Shown here piece after piece: positions 53,540 to 62,631 of a stretch of DNA of 64,000 nucleotides. The translations under genes and the position numbers were made by a program. The notes under the pieces were generated by a model that was not told the origin of the DNA, did not search any database, and was given only the letters and a program-made list of their open reading frames with translations. Source of the stretch: JBHOQX01 sp042408595 (lineage in GTDB: Bacteria; Chloroflexota; Chloroflexia; Chloroflexales; Roseiflexaceae). The first letter of the stretch is position 1. Each line of letters starts with the position of its first letter. The DNA lies in contig JBHOQX010000005.1 in assembly GCA_042408595.1 (NCBI GenBank), positions 62,001 to 126,000 on the forward strand. Direction: 5' to 3'.

Positions 53540-56500
53540 TCACCGCCGCGCCAACACCCCGGCCACCACCGCCCGCAGTTCGTCCTGGTCGAACGGCTTC
53601 TCCAGCACGGCGTCGGCGACGGTCTCACGCCCATCGTCCGGATCGGCTCGGCCCCACCCGCTCAGCAAGACCGTCGGCACGGCCGGGTCGCGCCGGCGGA
53701 TCTCGGCCAGCAGGTCGAAGCCGCTCATATCCGGCATCCCCAGGTCGCTGATCACCAGGTCGAACTCGCCCGGGGCGAAGGCCGCCAGCGCCGCCGCGCC
53801 GTCCGCCGCCTCGGTGACACGGTGGCCCCAGCGCCGCAGCAGGCGCGCCGTCGGGGCGCGCAGCATCAGCTCGCTCTCGGCCAGCAGCACGTGCCCCGGC
53901 CGCATCGGCAGATTGCGGCGCGGCGCGGGCGTGGCCACCGGCGGCTGGCCCGCCGCCCGCACCGGCAGCCGCACGCTGAAGCGCGTCCCGACACCCGGCT
54001 CGCTGGCGACATCGATCCGCCCGCCATGGCTCTGCACGATGCCGAGCGAGACCGCCAGGCCCAGCCCGGTGCCCTGCTCGCCCTTGGTGGTGAAGAACGG
54101 GTCGAAAATCCGGGCCTGCACCTCCGGCGGGATGCCCGTTCCAGTATCCGCCACCGTGGCTACCACCCAGCGCCCGCCATCGGCATCGGTCTCCTCGGCG
54201 GTACAGACGGTGATCACGCCGCTGCGCGGGATGGCGTCCGCAGCGTTGATGATCAGGTTCGATAGCACCTCGCGCAGCTCGCCGGGCCGCCCGAGGATCG
54301 CCGGCGTCGGCGCGATCTCCCGCTTGATCTCGATCCGCGCCCCGCGGCGCTGCGCCACATCCCGCCAGCGCGGGCGCGTCAGGTCGATCGCGTCGCGCGC
54401 CAGCGCGTCGAGCCAGACGTCGGTCATCTGCTCGTCCGGCTGCATCCGCGCGAAGCCCTGAAGCCGCCGTACCGTCTCTGTGCCGTCCTTGGCCGCCCGT
54501 TCGATCACCCGCAGCATCTCGCGCTGCTCGGCATCCTCGATCTCCAGCAGCAGCAGTTGCGCGTTGCCCAGGATGCCGGCCAGCAGGTTGTTGAAATCGT
54601 GCGCCACGCCCGACGCCAGCTGGCCCACCAGCCGCACTTTGTCCACCATGTTCAGGTGCTCGCGCGAGCGGGCCAGCTCGCTGGCGGCCTCCTCGCGTTC
54701 GCGCGCCAGCCGCTCCTTGTGCAGCATTGTGCCGACCTGCCGCGCGATCTCCAGCAGCGTCGCTACCTGCGGCTCCCGATAGACCTCCGGCTGCCGGCAG
54801 GCGAACCGTAGCGCGCCCATCGTCCGGTTGCCGCCGCTGATCGGCACCACGACGCCAGCCGAGAGCCCGCGCGCCGCCAGATCCCGGTCCTCGGCGAAGC
54901 CGCTCGCCGCCAGGTCCCGCTGGACCAGCGGGCTGCCGGTGCGGCAGGCCGTCTGCCAGGGCGTGCCCTCGGCGGGGACCTGCGCCGCCGGCGGCAGCTC
55001 CGTCGGGTCGCGCACCGCGTAATCGTAGACTGTCTCGACCGTAAAGCTGTCCGCGCCATCGTTCGCCAGCGCCACGGCCGCCAGATCGCACGGCACGACC
55101 AGGCGGATCTGGTGGATGATCGTCCGCAGCAGCCCGGGCAGCTCGCGGCTGACATCGCGCGAGTTCACCAATTGGGTGACGTTCGTGACCACTTCGAGCT
55201 GGCGCGTCAGCTCCTCGGCTGCGGCGGAGAGGCGGGCGTTCTCGAGCACCACGGCGGCCTGCGCGGCGATCGCGCCTACCGCCGGCAGGTCATCCGGGCC
55301 GAAGCGCCCGGCGGTGTCGCACTCCAGCACCAGCGCCCCGGTCACGCGGCCATGGCGCAGCAGCGGCGCGCCGAGCCAGCTCCCGGCCGGCCGGCCAAGC
55401 AGCGGGCGATAGCGCGGCTCGGCAGCGGTGTCGCTCACGGCGGCGGGGCGCTCCTCCGCCGCCAGCGCGGCCAGCAGCGGCGCCTCGGCCAGCGGCAGGC
55501 GTGCGCGGGGCGGGGGGCCGTCCATCCCGCGCACCGCCGCGATCTCCAGCCGGTCGCCCTCCAGCCGCAGCAGGGCGCTCCGGTCGTGCGGCAACGCCTG
55601 GGCGAGCTGGTTGAGAATGGTGGCGTGCATCCCGTCCAGGGGGAGCGCGTTGTCAAGCGTCTGCGCCACGCGGGCGATCGCTTCGGCCAGGCGGCGGCGC
55701 GACTGCTCGCCGCGCAGCCGGGCCAGGCTGCCGAGCGCCGCGCCGAGCTGCCCGGCGACGATGCGCGCCGGCCGCTCGTCCGCCGGGCCGAAAGCCGCCG
55801 GGTGGCCGCTCCATAGCCGCAGCAGCGCCACCGGCTGCCCACCGCTGACGACCACGGCGGCCAGCGCGGCGCGCATGCCCGGGGCCGCCGGCACGAATGG
55901 GGGGCGCTCCGCGGTCGCCAGGTCGTCCAGCCGGCAGACACCTTCGCCGGCGGCCAGCGCCGCGAGCGCCTGGGCGTCCAGCCGCTCGCGGATCGGCGGG
56001 TCGTATCCATCGCGGGCGCGGCGCTCGCCGGGGTAGCACACCAGCGCCGCGCCGTCGATCAGGCAGGCTTCGGCCCGCTCGCACGGGAACTGCGCCAGCA
56101 GCGCGCCGGCCGCCAGCCGCAGCAGCCGCTCGCTGTCGGGCGCGTGGTTCAGCTCCTCGCCAAGCCGCAGCAGCGCCTCCAGCCGGGCAAGCTGCGCGGC
56201 GGACGCGCGCGCGTGCTGCTCCAGCGCCTGGCTGGCGCGGCGCAGCGCCTCGGCCTGGGCCTGATACGCGCAGGCGATCTGGCCGGTCTCGTCGCGGGCG
56301 TGGGCCGGCAGCCGCTGGGCATCCACAGGGTCGCCGGCCAGGGTCTGCGCCAGGCGGCGCACCGGGCGCACCGCCCAACGCGCCAGGAGCCAGGCGACAA
56401 CGGCGAGCACGGCTACCAGCCCAAGCGCGATCGGCCAGCGCGCCGCCAGGTTCGCGCCCGCGAGCGGGGCCCAGGTCTGCCACGGCTGGGCCGGGTCGGG

Positions 56501-56620
56501 CGTGCCGGCGGCGAGCCAGGCAAGCGCGGCGAGCGCGCCGCTGCCGGCAAGACTCAGCAGCACGGCGGCAAGCAACACCCGCCACGCGAGGGTTGAGGAA
56601 CGACGAGGATCGGTAGCCAT
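53540..56620 (-). CDS. Membrane-anchored hybrid sensor histidine kinase with receiver domain
   Basis: 1026 aa. Two N-terminal TM helices (about 13-35 and 62-84) bracket a short extracytoplasmic loop; a HAMP-like linker (RWAVRPVRRLAQTLAG) follows. At least three GAF-like domains (about 145-310, 320-490, 505-660) precede the HisKA box VRLVGQLASGVAHDFNNLLAGI and the HATPase (NLIINAADAI, DTGTGIPPE, FFTTKGEQGTGLGLAV). The C-terminal receiver (about 905-1025) keeps the phospho-Asp (LVISDLGMPDMSG) and Lys (LEKPFD), but the acidic pocket reads AESE where DDE is usual. It lies next to a NarL-type pair whose regulator gene is 83 bp upstream on the same strand. Confidence 0.93.
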   Translation of the reverse strand: MATDPRRSSTLAWRVLLAAVLLSLAGSGALAALAWLAAGTPDPAQPWQTWAPLAGANLAARWPIALGLVAVLAVVAWLLARWAVRPVRRLAQTLAGDPVDAQRLPAHARDETGQIACAYQAQAEALRRASQALEQHARASAAQLARLEALLRLGEELNHAPDSERLLRLAAGALLAQFPCERAEACLIDGAALVCYPGERRARDGYDPPIRERLDAQALAALAAGEGVCRLDDLATAERPPFVPAAPGMRAALAAVVVSGGQPVALLRLWSGHPAAFGPADERPARIVAGQLGAALGSLARLRGEQSRRRLAEAIARVAQTLDNALPLDGMHATILNQLAQALPHDRSALLRLEGDRLEIAAVRGMDGPPPRARLPLAEAPLLAALAAEERPAAVSDTAAEPRYRPLLGRPAGSWLGAPLLRHGRVTGALVLECDTAGRFGPDDLPAVGAIAAQAAVVLENARLSAAAEELTRQLEVVTNVTQLVNSRDVSRELPGLLRTIIHQIRLVVPCDLAAVALANDGADSFTVETVYDYAVRDPTELPPAAQVPAEGTPWQTACRTGSPLVQRDLAASGFAEDRDLAARGLSAGVVVPISGGNRTMGALRFACRQPEVYREPQVATLLEIARQVGTMLHKERLAREREEAASELARSREHLNMVDKVRLVGQLASGVAHDFNNLLAGILGNAQLLLLEIEDAEQREMLRVIERAAKDGTETVRRLQGFARMQPDEQMTDVWLDALARDAIDLTRPRWRDVAQRRGARIEIKREIAPTPAILGRPGELREVLSNLIINAADAIPRSGVITVCTAEETDADGGRWVVATVADTGTGIPPEVQARIFDPFFTTKGEQGTGLGLAVSLGIVQSHGGRIDVASEPGVGTRFSVRLPVRAAGQPPVATPAPRRNLPMRPGHVLLAESELMLRAPTARLLRRWGHRVTEAADGAAALAAFAPGEFDLVISDLGMPDMSGFDLLAEIRRRDPAVPTVLLSGWGRADPDDGRETVADAVLEKPFDQDELRAVVAGVLARR

Positions 56621-56703
56621 GCGGCCGGGCCTTTGTGCGCACTGGAATAGTGGCCCGGGGCCGTATGATACGGGCCCGGCGGCCGCTTGTCAACCGGAGC
56701 GCG

Positions 56704-57330
56704 TCAGAGCGTGATCAGCTTCCGCCGCACGGCGATGCTGACCGCCTCCGTCCGGTTGGTCGCGCCGAGTTTCTGCAGGATGTTCTGGACATGCACCTTC
56801 GCCGTGCGCGGCGCGATCGTCAGCAGCGCGGCGATCTCGTTGTTGCTGCGCCCCTCGCCCATCAGCCGCAGCACCTCCAGCTCGCGCGGCGTGAGCGACT
56901 CCGGCGTGCCCTCGCTCACCCCGGAGACCAGGCGCTCGGCGACCGCAGGGGCAAGCCAGGTGCGCCCCTGCTGCACCGCGCGGATCGCGGCGAGCAGTTC
57001 GTCGGCGGAAGCGTCCTTGAGCAGGTAGCCACGCGCCCCGGCCCGCAGCGCCGTGAAGATAAACTCATCGGTCGCGTAAGTCGTCAGCACCAGGATCCGC
57101 GCCTCCGGATAGGCGCCGCGGATGCGACGGGTCGCCTCCGCACCGTCGAGCTGAGGCATCTGCAAATCCATCAGCACGACATCCGGCCGCAAGCGCTCGT
57201 ACAATGCAAGCGCCTGCGCGCCGTCGGCCGCTTCGCCGACGATCTCGACCTCCGGCTCGTCCTCCAGCAGCGCGATCAACCCCTCGCGCACGATCCGCTG
57301 GTCTTCGGCGATCAGGATTCGGATGGGCAT
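56704..57330 (-). CDS. NarL/FixJ-family response regulator
   Basis: 208 aa. Receiver domain with LIAEDQRIVREGL, phospho-Asp in DVVLMDLQMPQLDG and LLKDASADELL; C-terminal LuxR-type HTH LTPRELEVLRLMGEGRSNNEIAALLTIAPRTAKVHVQNILQKLG. It starts 33 bp after the sensor-kinase stop, forming a two-component pair. Target genes unknown. Confidence 0.95.
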   Translation of the reverse strand: MPIRILIAEDQRIVREGLIALLEDEPEVEIVGEAADGAQALALYERLRPDVVLMDLQMPQLDGAEATRRIRGAYPEARILVLTTYATDEFIFTALRAGARGYLLKDASADELLAAIRAVQQGRTWLAPAVAERLVSGVSEGTPESLTPRELEVLRLMGEGRSNNEIAALLTIAPRTAKVHVQNILQKLGATNRTEAVSIAVRRKLITL

Positions 57331-57363
57331 AGCTGCCTCATGGACGATGGACGGTGGGCGGGA

Positions 57364-58629
57364 CTACGCCCCGCCCGCCGCACCGATCTCCAGCACCACG
57401 CGCGTACCGCTGCCGGGCGCGCTCTCCACCCGCAGCGTCCCGCCGGCCAGCCGCGCCCGTTCGCGCATGCTGCGCAGACCGAAGCCGCCGCCCTCGGCGG
57501 GGAGCGCGCCAGGGTTGAAGCCGGCCCCGTCGTCACAGACGAGCAGGCGCAGGCCGCCGCCCTGGCTGCTCGTTTCAATGCTGACATGCGCTGTGCCGGC
57601 GTGCTTTTCGATGTTGTGCAGCGCCTCCTGGACGATGCGCACGACCTGGGTGGCCGCCGCCGGGTCGATCATCGGCGGCGCGCCGCGATGCGCATACCGC
57701 GCCGGCACCCCGGTGCGCCCGGTAAAGCCACGAGCCAGTTCGGCCAGCGCGTCCGGCAGGCCGCAGGCGTCGACCGCGGGCTCGGCGAGCGCCCAGACGC
57801 TGCGACGCACATCGGCCAGCGTCGCCCGGGCCAACTCGGCGGCCCGCACCAGGCGGGCGCGGGCGCGCGCCGGGTCGCGCCCGAAGCTCCGTTGCGCGGC
57901 CTCCAAATGCATCGTCACCGCCGTCAGCCCCTGCGCGATGGTATCGTGCAGTTCGCGGGCCAGCCGGTTGCGCTCGGCCAGCGCCGCCGCCTTGCCGGCC
58001 TCATCGAGCAGGCGGGCGTTTTCGCGCAGCAGCCGCGCCAGCTCGTCGCGCTCGTGCGCCAGCGCGGCGGCCAGCTCGGCCGCGCGCCGCCGGGCCGCCG
58101 CCTGCTCGACGGCCTGGCGCGTGAAGACCCCCAGCACGAGCATCAGCAGGCCGTAGGTGGCCAGCGGCACGAGCAGGGCCATGGGCTGCCGTGCGCCGCC
58201 GAGCCACAGCCCGAGCGCCATCAGCCCGAGCAGCAGCGCCCCGGTCAGCGCCGCACGTCGCGGCGGGTAGCACAGCACCGCCGAGACGAGCGGCACGGTA
58301 AAAACGACCGGCTGGATGAACGGGTTGCCGCTGAGCGCCTGGAGCGCGCACCCGGCCAGCCCGAACAGCAGCAGGTGGGCCGCTGGCCGCGCCGCCAGCC
58401 GGCGCGCGGGGGGCCAGGGGAGGCGGTACGCCTGCGACAGCCCGGCGGCCAGCAGCGCCAGCGCCCCGTAGGCGAGCAGCCACGCGGGCGGGCGGCCGCG
58501 GGCGAGCCCGGCGATCAGCGGGACGCCGCAGGCCACCAGCGTGGCGAGCAGGCCCGTCCAGGCCAGCCCGCCACCGACATCGGGCGCGGCGGTGCGCGTG
58601 TCGGCCAGGTTGTCCGTTGCGGTCCGCAT
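57364..58629 (-). CDS. NarL-type membrane sensor histidine kinase
   Basis: 421 aa. Six or so TM helices fill residues 20-170 with no large external domain, suggesting membrane-state sensing. A coiled coil (RRRAAELAAALAHERDELARLLRENARLLDE) leads to HisKA_3 with RNRLARELHDTIAQGLTAV (ELHDTIAQ) and a HATPase with EALHNIEKHAGTA, CDDGAGF and GFGLRSMRERARL. Operon partner of the response regulator downstream. Confidence 0.94.
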   Translation of the reverse strand: MRTATDNLADTRTAAPDVGGGLAWTGLLATLVACGVPLIAGLARGRPPAWLLAYGALALLAAGLSQAYRLPWPPARRLAARPAAHLLLFGLAGCALQALSGNPFIQPVVFTVPLVSAVLCYPPRRAALTGALLLGLMALGLWLGGARQPMALLVPLATYGLLMLVLGVFTRQAVEQAAARRRAAELAAALAHERDELARLLRENARLLDEAGKAAALAERNRLARELHDTIAQGLTAVTMHLEAAQRSFGRDPARARARLVRAAELARATLADVRRSVWALAEPAVDACGLPDALAELARGFTGRTGVPARYAHRGAPPMIDPAAATQVVRIVQEALHNIEKHAGTAHVSIETSSQGGGLRLLVCDDGAGFNPGALPAEGGGFGLRSMRERARLAGGTLRVESAPGSGTRVVLEIGAAGGA

Positions 58630-58682
58630 CGGCGTTCGTGCGCCCTCCGTCTTCCGCTAGCAGCCCTCTGGAGTCGCGGCCT

Positions 58683-58699
58683 GGCGGGCGGCGCCCGCC
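58683..58699. repeat. GGCGGGC-GGC-GCCCGCC hairpin
   Basis: Perfect 7-bp arms in the 183-bp gap between the kinase gene (its start side) and the DUF4188 gene end. Possible terminator of the DUF4188 operon. Confidence 0.4.
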
Positions 58700-58812
58700 G
58701 CCGGTGGGGCTCAGCCGCTGATGGCGCGGCGGGGCGTCTGCTCGTTGAGAGGCCCAGGGGCCCCCATTCCCCCGTGCGGCGGATTTCGGGCCGCCGCTCT
58801 GAGCCGCGATCA

Positions 58813-59310
58813 CTATACCGCATCTTCGCGGCCGCCATACTCCAGCCGCAGCCGGGCGGTCTCGCGCCGGCCGGTCGCCGAAACATGCCGCGACGCGGCG
58901 GCCAGCCCGAACGGCGGCATGTTGACATAGACCGCCTCGTAGCGCTCCGACGCGACCAGGTAGGTCTCGTGCCAGATCCCGACGCTGCCGTCGCCGCCGA
59001 TCGCCTGGTTGAAGCGTTTCCAGGCCGCCAGATGGGGTTCGTCGCGGCTGCGGGCGAAGCGGTCCAGGTCGTCGAACGAGCGCCAGTAGGTCACCAGCGC
59101 GACGCCACGCCAGTAGAGAAACGTCTCGCCGCCACGGAAGCCCTTCTCCGGGTGCCTGTAGAGCGTGGTGAGCATCGGCCCCATCGCCAGGAAAGTCGGC
59201 AGCCACTTGCGCACCGCCAGCAGCCGGTTGACGCGCATGCCGATCAGAAAGACGACGAACGGCCCATCGGCGGCGGCCGTGAACCGGCCTGGCTGGACGC
59301 GGCGGCTCAT
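58813..59310 (-). CDS. DUF4188-family protein
   Basis: 165 aa from ATG 59310 (GGAGAGGGAG upstream). The sequence FVVFLIGMRVNRLLAVRKWLPTFLAMGPMLTTLYRHPEKGFRGGETFLYWRGVALVTYWRSFDDLDRFARSRDEPHLAAWKRFN matches the ferredoxin-like monooxygenase-related DUF4188 fold; the C-terminal YVNMPPFGLA is typical. Enzymatic activity is not established. Its start overlaps the stop of the two-TM gene (ATGA). Confidence 0.82.
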   Translation of the reverse strand: MSRRVQPGRFTAAADGPFVVFLIGMRVNRLLAVRKWLPTFLAMGPMLTTLYRHPEKGFRGGETFLYWRGVALVTYWRSFDDLDRFARSRDEPHLAAWKRFNQAIGGDGSVGIWHETYLVASERYEAVYVNMPPFGLAAASRHVSATGRRETARLRLEYGGREDAV

Positions 59311-59639
59311 CGCTCCCTCTCCTGCTCCGTGGATGCCCGGCCGCGCCACAGCAGCGCAGCCCCCAGCACGATCAGCGCCACCGCGGTGGCGGCCTGCGCC
59401 GGCCCGGCGAGCAGCGCCCACCAGCCGAGCAGCAGCGTGGCGGCGCCGCTGGCTGCAGGCGCCAGCGATTTGATCAGCAGCAACGCCGGCCAGATCATCC
59501 ACGGCGCCCACCACCACCACGCCCCGCCGCGGTGGCCGGGCCGCGCGCCGACGTGCGCCGCATCAAGCCGGACCGCCTCGCCCTCGTAGCGCTCCCGTTC
59601 GAACGCAGCCTGCACGTCCCGCCGGTGTGTCTGGCACAT
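59307..59639 (-). CDS. Small two-TM protein
   Basis: 110 aa from ATG 59639 with AAGGAG upstream. The N-terminal half is hydrophilic (CQTHRRDVQAAFERERYEGEAVRLDAAHVGARPGHRGG); then a Trp-rich hairpin (WWWWAPWMIWPALLLIKSLAP) and a second pair of hydrophobic segments give 2-3 TM helices. No named family assigned, though it resembles 2TM-domain proteins. Translationally coupled to the DUF4188 gene, so the two probably act together. Divergent from pspC. Confidence 0.65.
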   Translation of the reverse strand: MCQTHRRDVQAAFERERYEGEAVRLDAAHVGARPGHRGGAWWWWAPWMIWPALLLIKSLAPAASGAATLLLGWWALLAGPAQAATAVALIVLGAALLWRGRASTEQERER

Positions 59640-59859
59640 GGTTGTATCTCCTTTCGTGTGCAGCTCCACTATAGCGGGCGAACGCCACGCACGGATGGTC
59701 ACCTGGCGGTATCTTGCGGTGTCGCTTCGGACGAGGGCGGGAATACGCCAAAAGGACGAGATCGCGGGCGGCGCGCCGTGCAACCTTGGCTGTCCCCGTC
59801 ACGTCGTACAGGGCAGACACGAGATCGAGGCGCGGGAACCCCGCGAGAGAGGTGATACG

Positions 59860-60150
59860 ATGGAAACGCGACGACTGCGCCGCAGCCGCACCGACCGGAT
59901 GCTCGGCGGGGTAGCCGGCGGCCTGGGCGAGTACCTGAATATCGACCCGACGATCGTTCGGATCGTCTTCGTCGTCCTGGCGCTGCTGAACGGCTTCGGC
60001 CTGTTGCTCTACTTCGTGCTCTGGCTGCTGGTGCCGGCGGCCGACTCGGTGACTGCCGACCCGCAGGTGCAGGTGCGCGAGAACCTCGAGGACATGCGCA
60101 GCGCCGCCGAGTCGCTGGTCGAGCGCATCCGGCAGGCGTTCAGCGCGTAG
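59860..60150 (+). CDS. PspC-domain protein
   Basis: 96 aa from ATG 59860 with GAGAGAGGTG upstream. PspC domain: LRRSRTDRMLGGVAGGLGEYLNIDPTIVRIVFVVLALLNGFGLLLYFVLWLLVPAAD, one or two TM helices, followed by a short amphipathic tail. PspC-domain proteins take part in envelope-stress responses; pspA and pspF are not seen here. Confidence 0.93.
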   Translation: METRRLRRSRTDRMLGGVAGGLGEYLNIDPTIVRIVFVVLALLNGFGLLLYFVLWLLVPAADSVTADPQVQVRENLEDMRSAAESLVERIRQAFSA

Positions 60151-60203
60151 GCATGGGGTGGAGATCGGAGTCGGACGTTGTCCCTTCCGATCTCCAGGCG
60201 CTT

Positions 60204-61100
60204 CTAGTCATCTGGGCGCAGCGACGCCAGCAGGTACAACGCCGCCAGGCCGCGCCACGGCCCCCAGCGATCGGCGAAAGCCCGTAACTCCGGCTCGCGA
60301 AGGCGCTCCCCGTACCGCGCCGCGACCCCCTGGCGCACCCCGGCGTCGTTCGCCGGGAAGGCATCCGCCCGGCCCAGCCCCCGCAACAGCAGGAACTCCG
60401 CTGTCCAGCGTCCGATGCCGCGAAACCGCGTCAGATACGCCACCGCCGCCTCGGTCGGCAGGGCGCGGGCGCGCTCCAGGTCGAGCTCGCCGCGCACGAT
60501 CGCCGCTGCCGCACCAGTGAGAAAGCTCGCCTTGCCGGCGCTGAACTGCATCGCCCGCAGCTCGGCGGGGTCGGCCACAGCCAGCGCTTCCGGCGTCGGA
60601 AAGCGGTAGAGCGTCCGCCCGCCCACGGTGAACGGCTCGCCGTAGCGCTCCACCAGCCGGCGTTTCAGCGCAAAGGCGAACGCCACACTGATCTGCTGGC
60701 CGCAGATCGTCCAACAGAGCGTCTCCCACAGCGGCGAGCGGGTCGGGCGCAGCCCCGGCAGCCGCTGTGCCAGGGCGGCCATCGGCGGGTCGTTCGCTAA
60801 CGCCGCGTAGAACGGGCCGAGCGGCGTATCGTCGCCGAGCAGCTCGCGCACCAGCGGCGTGACGGCCGCCAGCTCCGGGCCGGTTGGCGGGCGGCCATCG
60901 AGCGCGACAGCGACCGCCGGCGCGTCGCGCGTGCCGTCCGGCGCGAGCGAGAGGACCGCGGCGCGGCCATCCAGGGAGATGACGCGGCGGTAGACCCCAT
61001 CGGCCCACTGCTCGCACAGCTCGCCGGTCGAACGCCGCCAGAAGCGGATGGAACGGGCGAAATCGTAGGGTGGGGTGAGGGGGATATGTGGGAGGTGCAC
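60204..61100 (-). CDS. AlkA-like DNA-3-methyladenine glycosylase (HhH-GPD)
   Basis: 298 aa if it starts at GTG 61100 (MHLPHIPLTPPYDFARSIRFW); no good ribosome site is visible and the frame is open to 61205, so the start is uncertain. An AlkA-type N-terminal domain precedes WETLCWTICGQQISVAFAFALKRRLV and the helix-hairpin-helix FRGIGRWTAEFLLLRGLGRADAFPANDAG, with the catalytic Asp in the FPAND segment. It removes alkylated bases in base-excision repair. It follows rplL on the same strand and converges with pspC. Confidence 0.9.
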   Translation of the reverse strand: MHLPHIPLTPPYDFARSIRFWRRSTGELCEQWADGVYRRVISLDGRAAVLSLAPDGTRDAPAVAVALDGRPPTGPELAAVTPLVRELLGDDTPLGPFYAALANDPPMAALAQRLPGLRPTRSPLWETLCWTICGQQISVAFAFALKRRLVERYGEPFTVGGRTLYRFPTPEALAVADPAELRAMQFSAGKASFLTGAAAAIVRGELDLERARALPTEAAVAYLTRFRGIGRWTAEFLLLRGLGRADAFPANDAGVRQGVAARYGERLREPELRAFADRWGPWRGLAALYLLASLRPDD

Positions 61101-61268
61101 GTCTGAGAAGCGGACGAAGGACGAAAGCGGCGACGAGCGACAAACGACCCGGAACGAACGATCCCCTGCCCGCTTGCTGCCAGAACCGAGCGGCCTCGCT
61201 CCCATCGTCCGTCGCCCGTCGTCCGTCCCTTTCGTCCTCCGTTGCCGGTCCGCGCAACGCGCGAACCC

Positions 61269-61682
61269 CTACTTGATCTCCACCGTCGCGCCGGCCTCGA
61301 CCAGCTTGGCCTTGGCCGCCTCGGCCTCCTCCTTGCTGACCCCCTCCTTGACCGGCTTCGGCGCGGCCTCGACCAGGTCCTTAGCCTCCTTCAGGCCCAG
61401 GCTGGTCAGCTCGCGCACCGCCTTGATCACCTGGATCTTGTTTGCGCCAGCGGCTGCCAGGATGACATCGAACTCAGTCTTCTCCTCAGCCGGAGCCGCG
61501 GCGGCCGCACCGTCGCCGCCGGCGGCCGGGGCGGCCACCCCCGCCGGCACCGCGCCAGCGAACACCGGGGCTGCCGCGGTGACCCCCCACTTCTCCTCCA
61601 TCGCCTTCTTGAGCTCGACCAGCTCGAGCACGTTCAGGCTCTCGATGCTCTCGATAATGCTGGTAACCTTGTCGCTTGCCAT
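61269..61682 (-). CDS. rplL: 50S ribosomal protein L7/L12
   Basis: 137 aa, ATG 61682 with AGGAGG upstream. N-terminal dimerisation helix (VTSIIESIESLNVLELVELKKAMEEKWGV), Ala/Gly-rich hinge, and C-terminal factor-binding domain (KTEFDVILAAAGANKIQVIKAVRELTSLGLKEAKDLVEAAPKPVKEGV). Last gene of the L11-L1-L10-L12 series; a GGGGAG...CTCCCC hairpin lies in the 208-bp gap before it. Confidence 0.98.
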   Translation of the reverse strand: MASDKVTSIIESIESLNVLELVELKKAMEEKWGVTAAAPVFAGAVPAGVAAPAAGGDGAAAAAPAEEKTEFDVILAAAGANKIQVIKAVRELTSLGLKEAKDLVEAAPKPVKEGVSKEEAEAAKAKLVEAGATVEIK

Positions 61683-61890
61683 GGTGATACTGCCTCCTGT
61701 GCAGTGCTAGATGGTTGACAGGATTTCAGTGGCGCGGAGGGGTGGGGAGTCGCAGCCTCCCCGCCATCCTCTCCGCCCCGGCCGGCCGAGGGCGCGCCGC
61801 CGATCAGCCGAACAAAGCTCTACGTGGCTGCTCTTCACCGATTCGCGCATTCAAACGCCGTCCCTCCGCCGTCCGCCGTAGGATGCTTCC

Positions 61891-62427
61891 TCACGCCGCC
61901 GGCTCGCCGGACGCCTGCAACTGGTCGATGCGGGCCTGCAGGACATAGAGCACGTTCGAGATCGCGGCGTTGAGCACGCCGACCACGCCGGCAACCGGTG
62001 CGGCGACACCGCCAACGATCTGCGCCAGCACCTCCTGGCGCGTCGGCAGGTTGGCGACCTGATCCAGCGCGCCCGCCCCGAGGGCCGCGCTGCCGAGGAC
62101 CCCGCCGCGCACGACGAGTTTCTTCGGCCCCTTGTTGAATTCGTTGATCGCCTTCGCCGTCTTGGAGACATCGTCGTAGGCCAGCGCTAACGCCGTCGGC
62201 CCAGCGAGCAGCGGAGCCAGCGCCTCCTTGCCGGTCTCCTTCGCCGCCAGCGACACCAACGTGTTCTTGGCGACGGTCAGCTCGGCACCGCTCTCGCGCA
62301 GTCGCTTGCGCAGGTCGCTGATCTCGGCGACCGTCAGGCCACGGTAGTCGGCGACAAGCGCGAGCTGCGAGCGGCGCAGCTTGTCGGCCAGCGTCCGTAC
62401 GGTCTCGATCTTCTGCTGTGTAGGCAT
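61891..62427 (-). CDS. rplJ: 50S ribosomal protein L10
   Basis: 178 aa from ATG 62427 (MPTQQKIETVRTLADKLRRSQLALVADYRGLTVAEISDLRKRLRE), GGAGGGGGTGAGA upstream; the longer open frame runs through the leader. It builds the L12 stalk base. Core VAKNTLVSLAAKETG and the C-terminal helix for L12 binding are intact. Confidence 0.97.
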   Translation of the reverse strand: MPTQQKIETVRTLADKLRRSQLALVADYRGLTVAEISDLRKRLRESGAELTVAKNTLVSLAAKETGKEALAPLLAGPTALALAYDDVSKTAKAINEFNKGPKKLVVRGGVLGSAALGAGALDQVANLPTRQEVLAQIVGGVAAPVAGVVGVLNAAISNVLYVLQARIDQLQASGEPAA

Positions 62428-62462
62428 TCTCTCACCCCCTCCCGCTGCCTGGTCGAATCGAT

Positions 62463-62499
62463 AAAAAATCGGGCTGCTGCGCCCAGACACAGCAGCCCG
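62463..62499 (-). terminator. Attenuator/terminator in the rplJ leader
   Basis: Minus strand: CGGGCTGCTG, 10-nt loop, CAGCAGCCCG, then ATTTTTT. A perfect 10-bp GC-rich stem plus T-run, the best intrinsic terminator in the window. It lies 36 nt before the L10 start, in the position of bacterial L10-leader attenuators. Confidence 0.85.
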
Positions 62500-62501
62500 A
62501 A

Positions 62502-62518
62502 GACGGAGTCGCTCCGTC
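62502..62518 (-). promoter_or_regulatory. Second leader hairpin, part of the putative L10 leader
   Basis: GACGGAG-TCG-CTCCGTC, just 5' of the terminator on the minus strand. With the terminator it fits a ribosomal-protein L10 leader, in which L10(L12) binding sets readthrough. The leader spans about 62428-62631. Confidence 0.5.
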
Positions 62519-62631
62519 GGAAGCTCGGGGTCTGCCTCGGCGGGCGGCCCGAAGGCCATTAAGCGCGCACCCGCTGTCTGGGGCAGTATGCACTTACGCG
62601 CACGCGCCGGGCATCCCGGCACGGCAACCAA

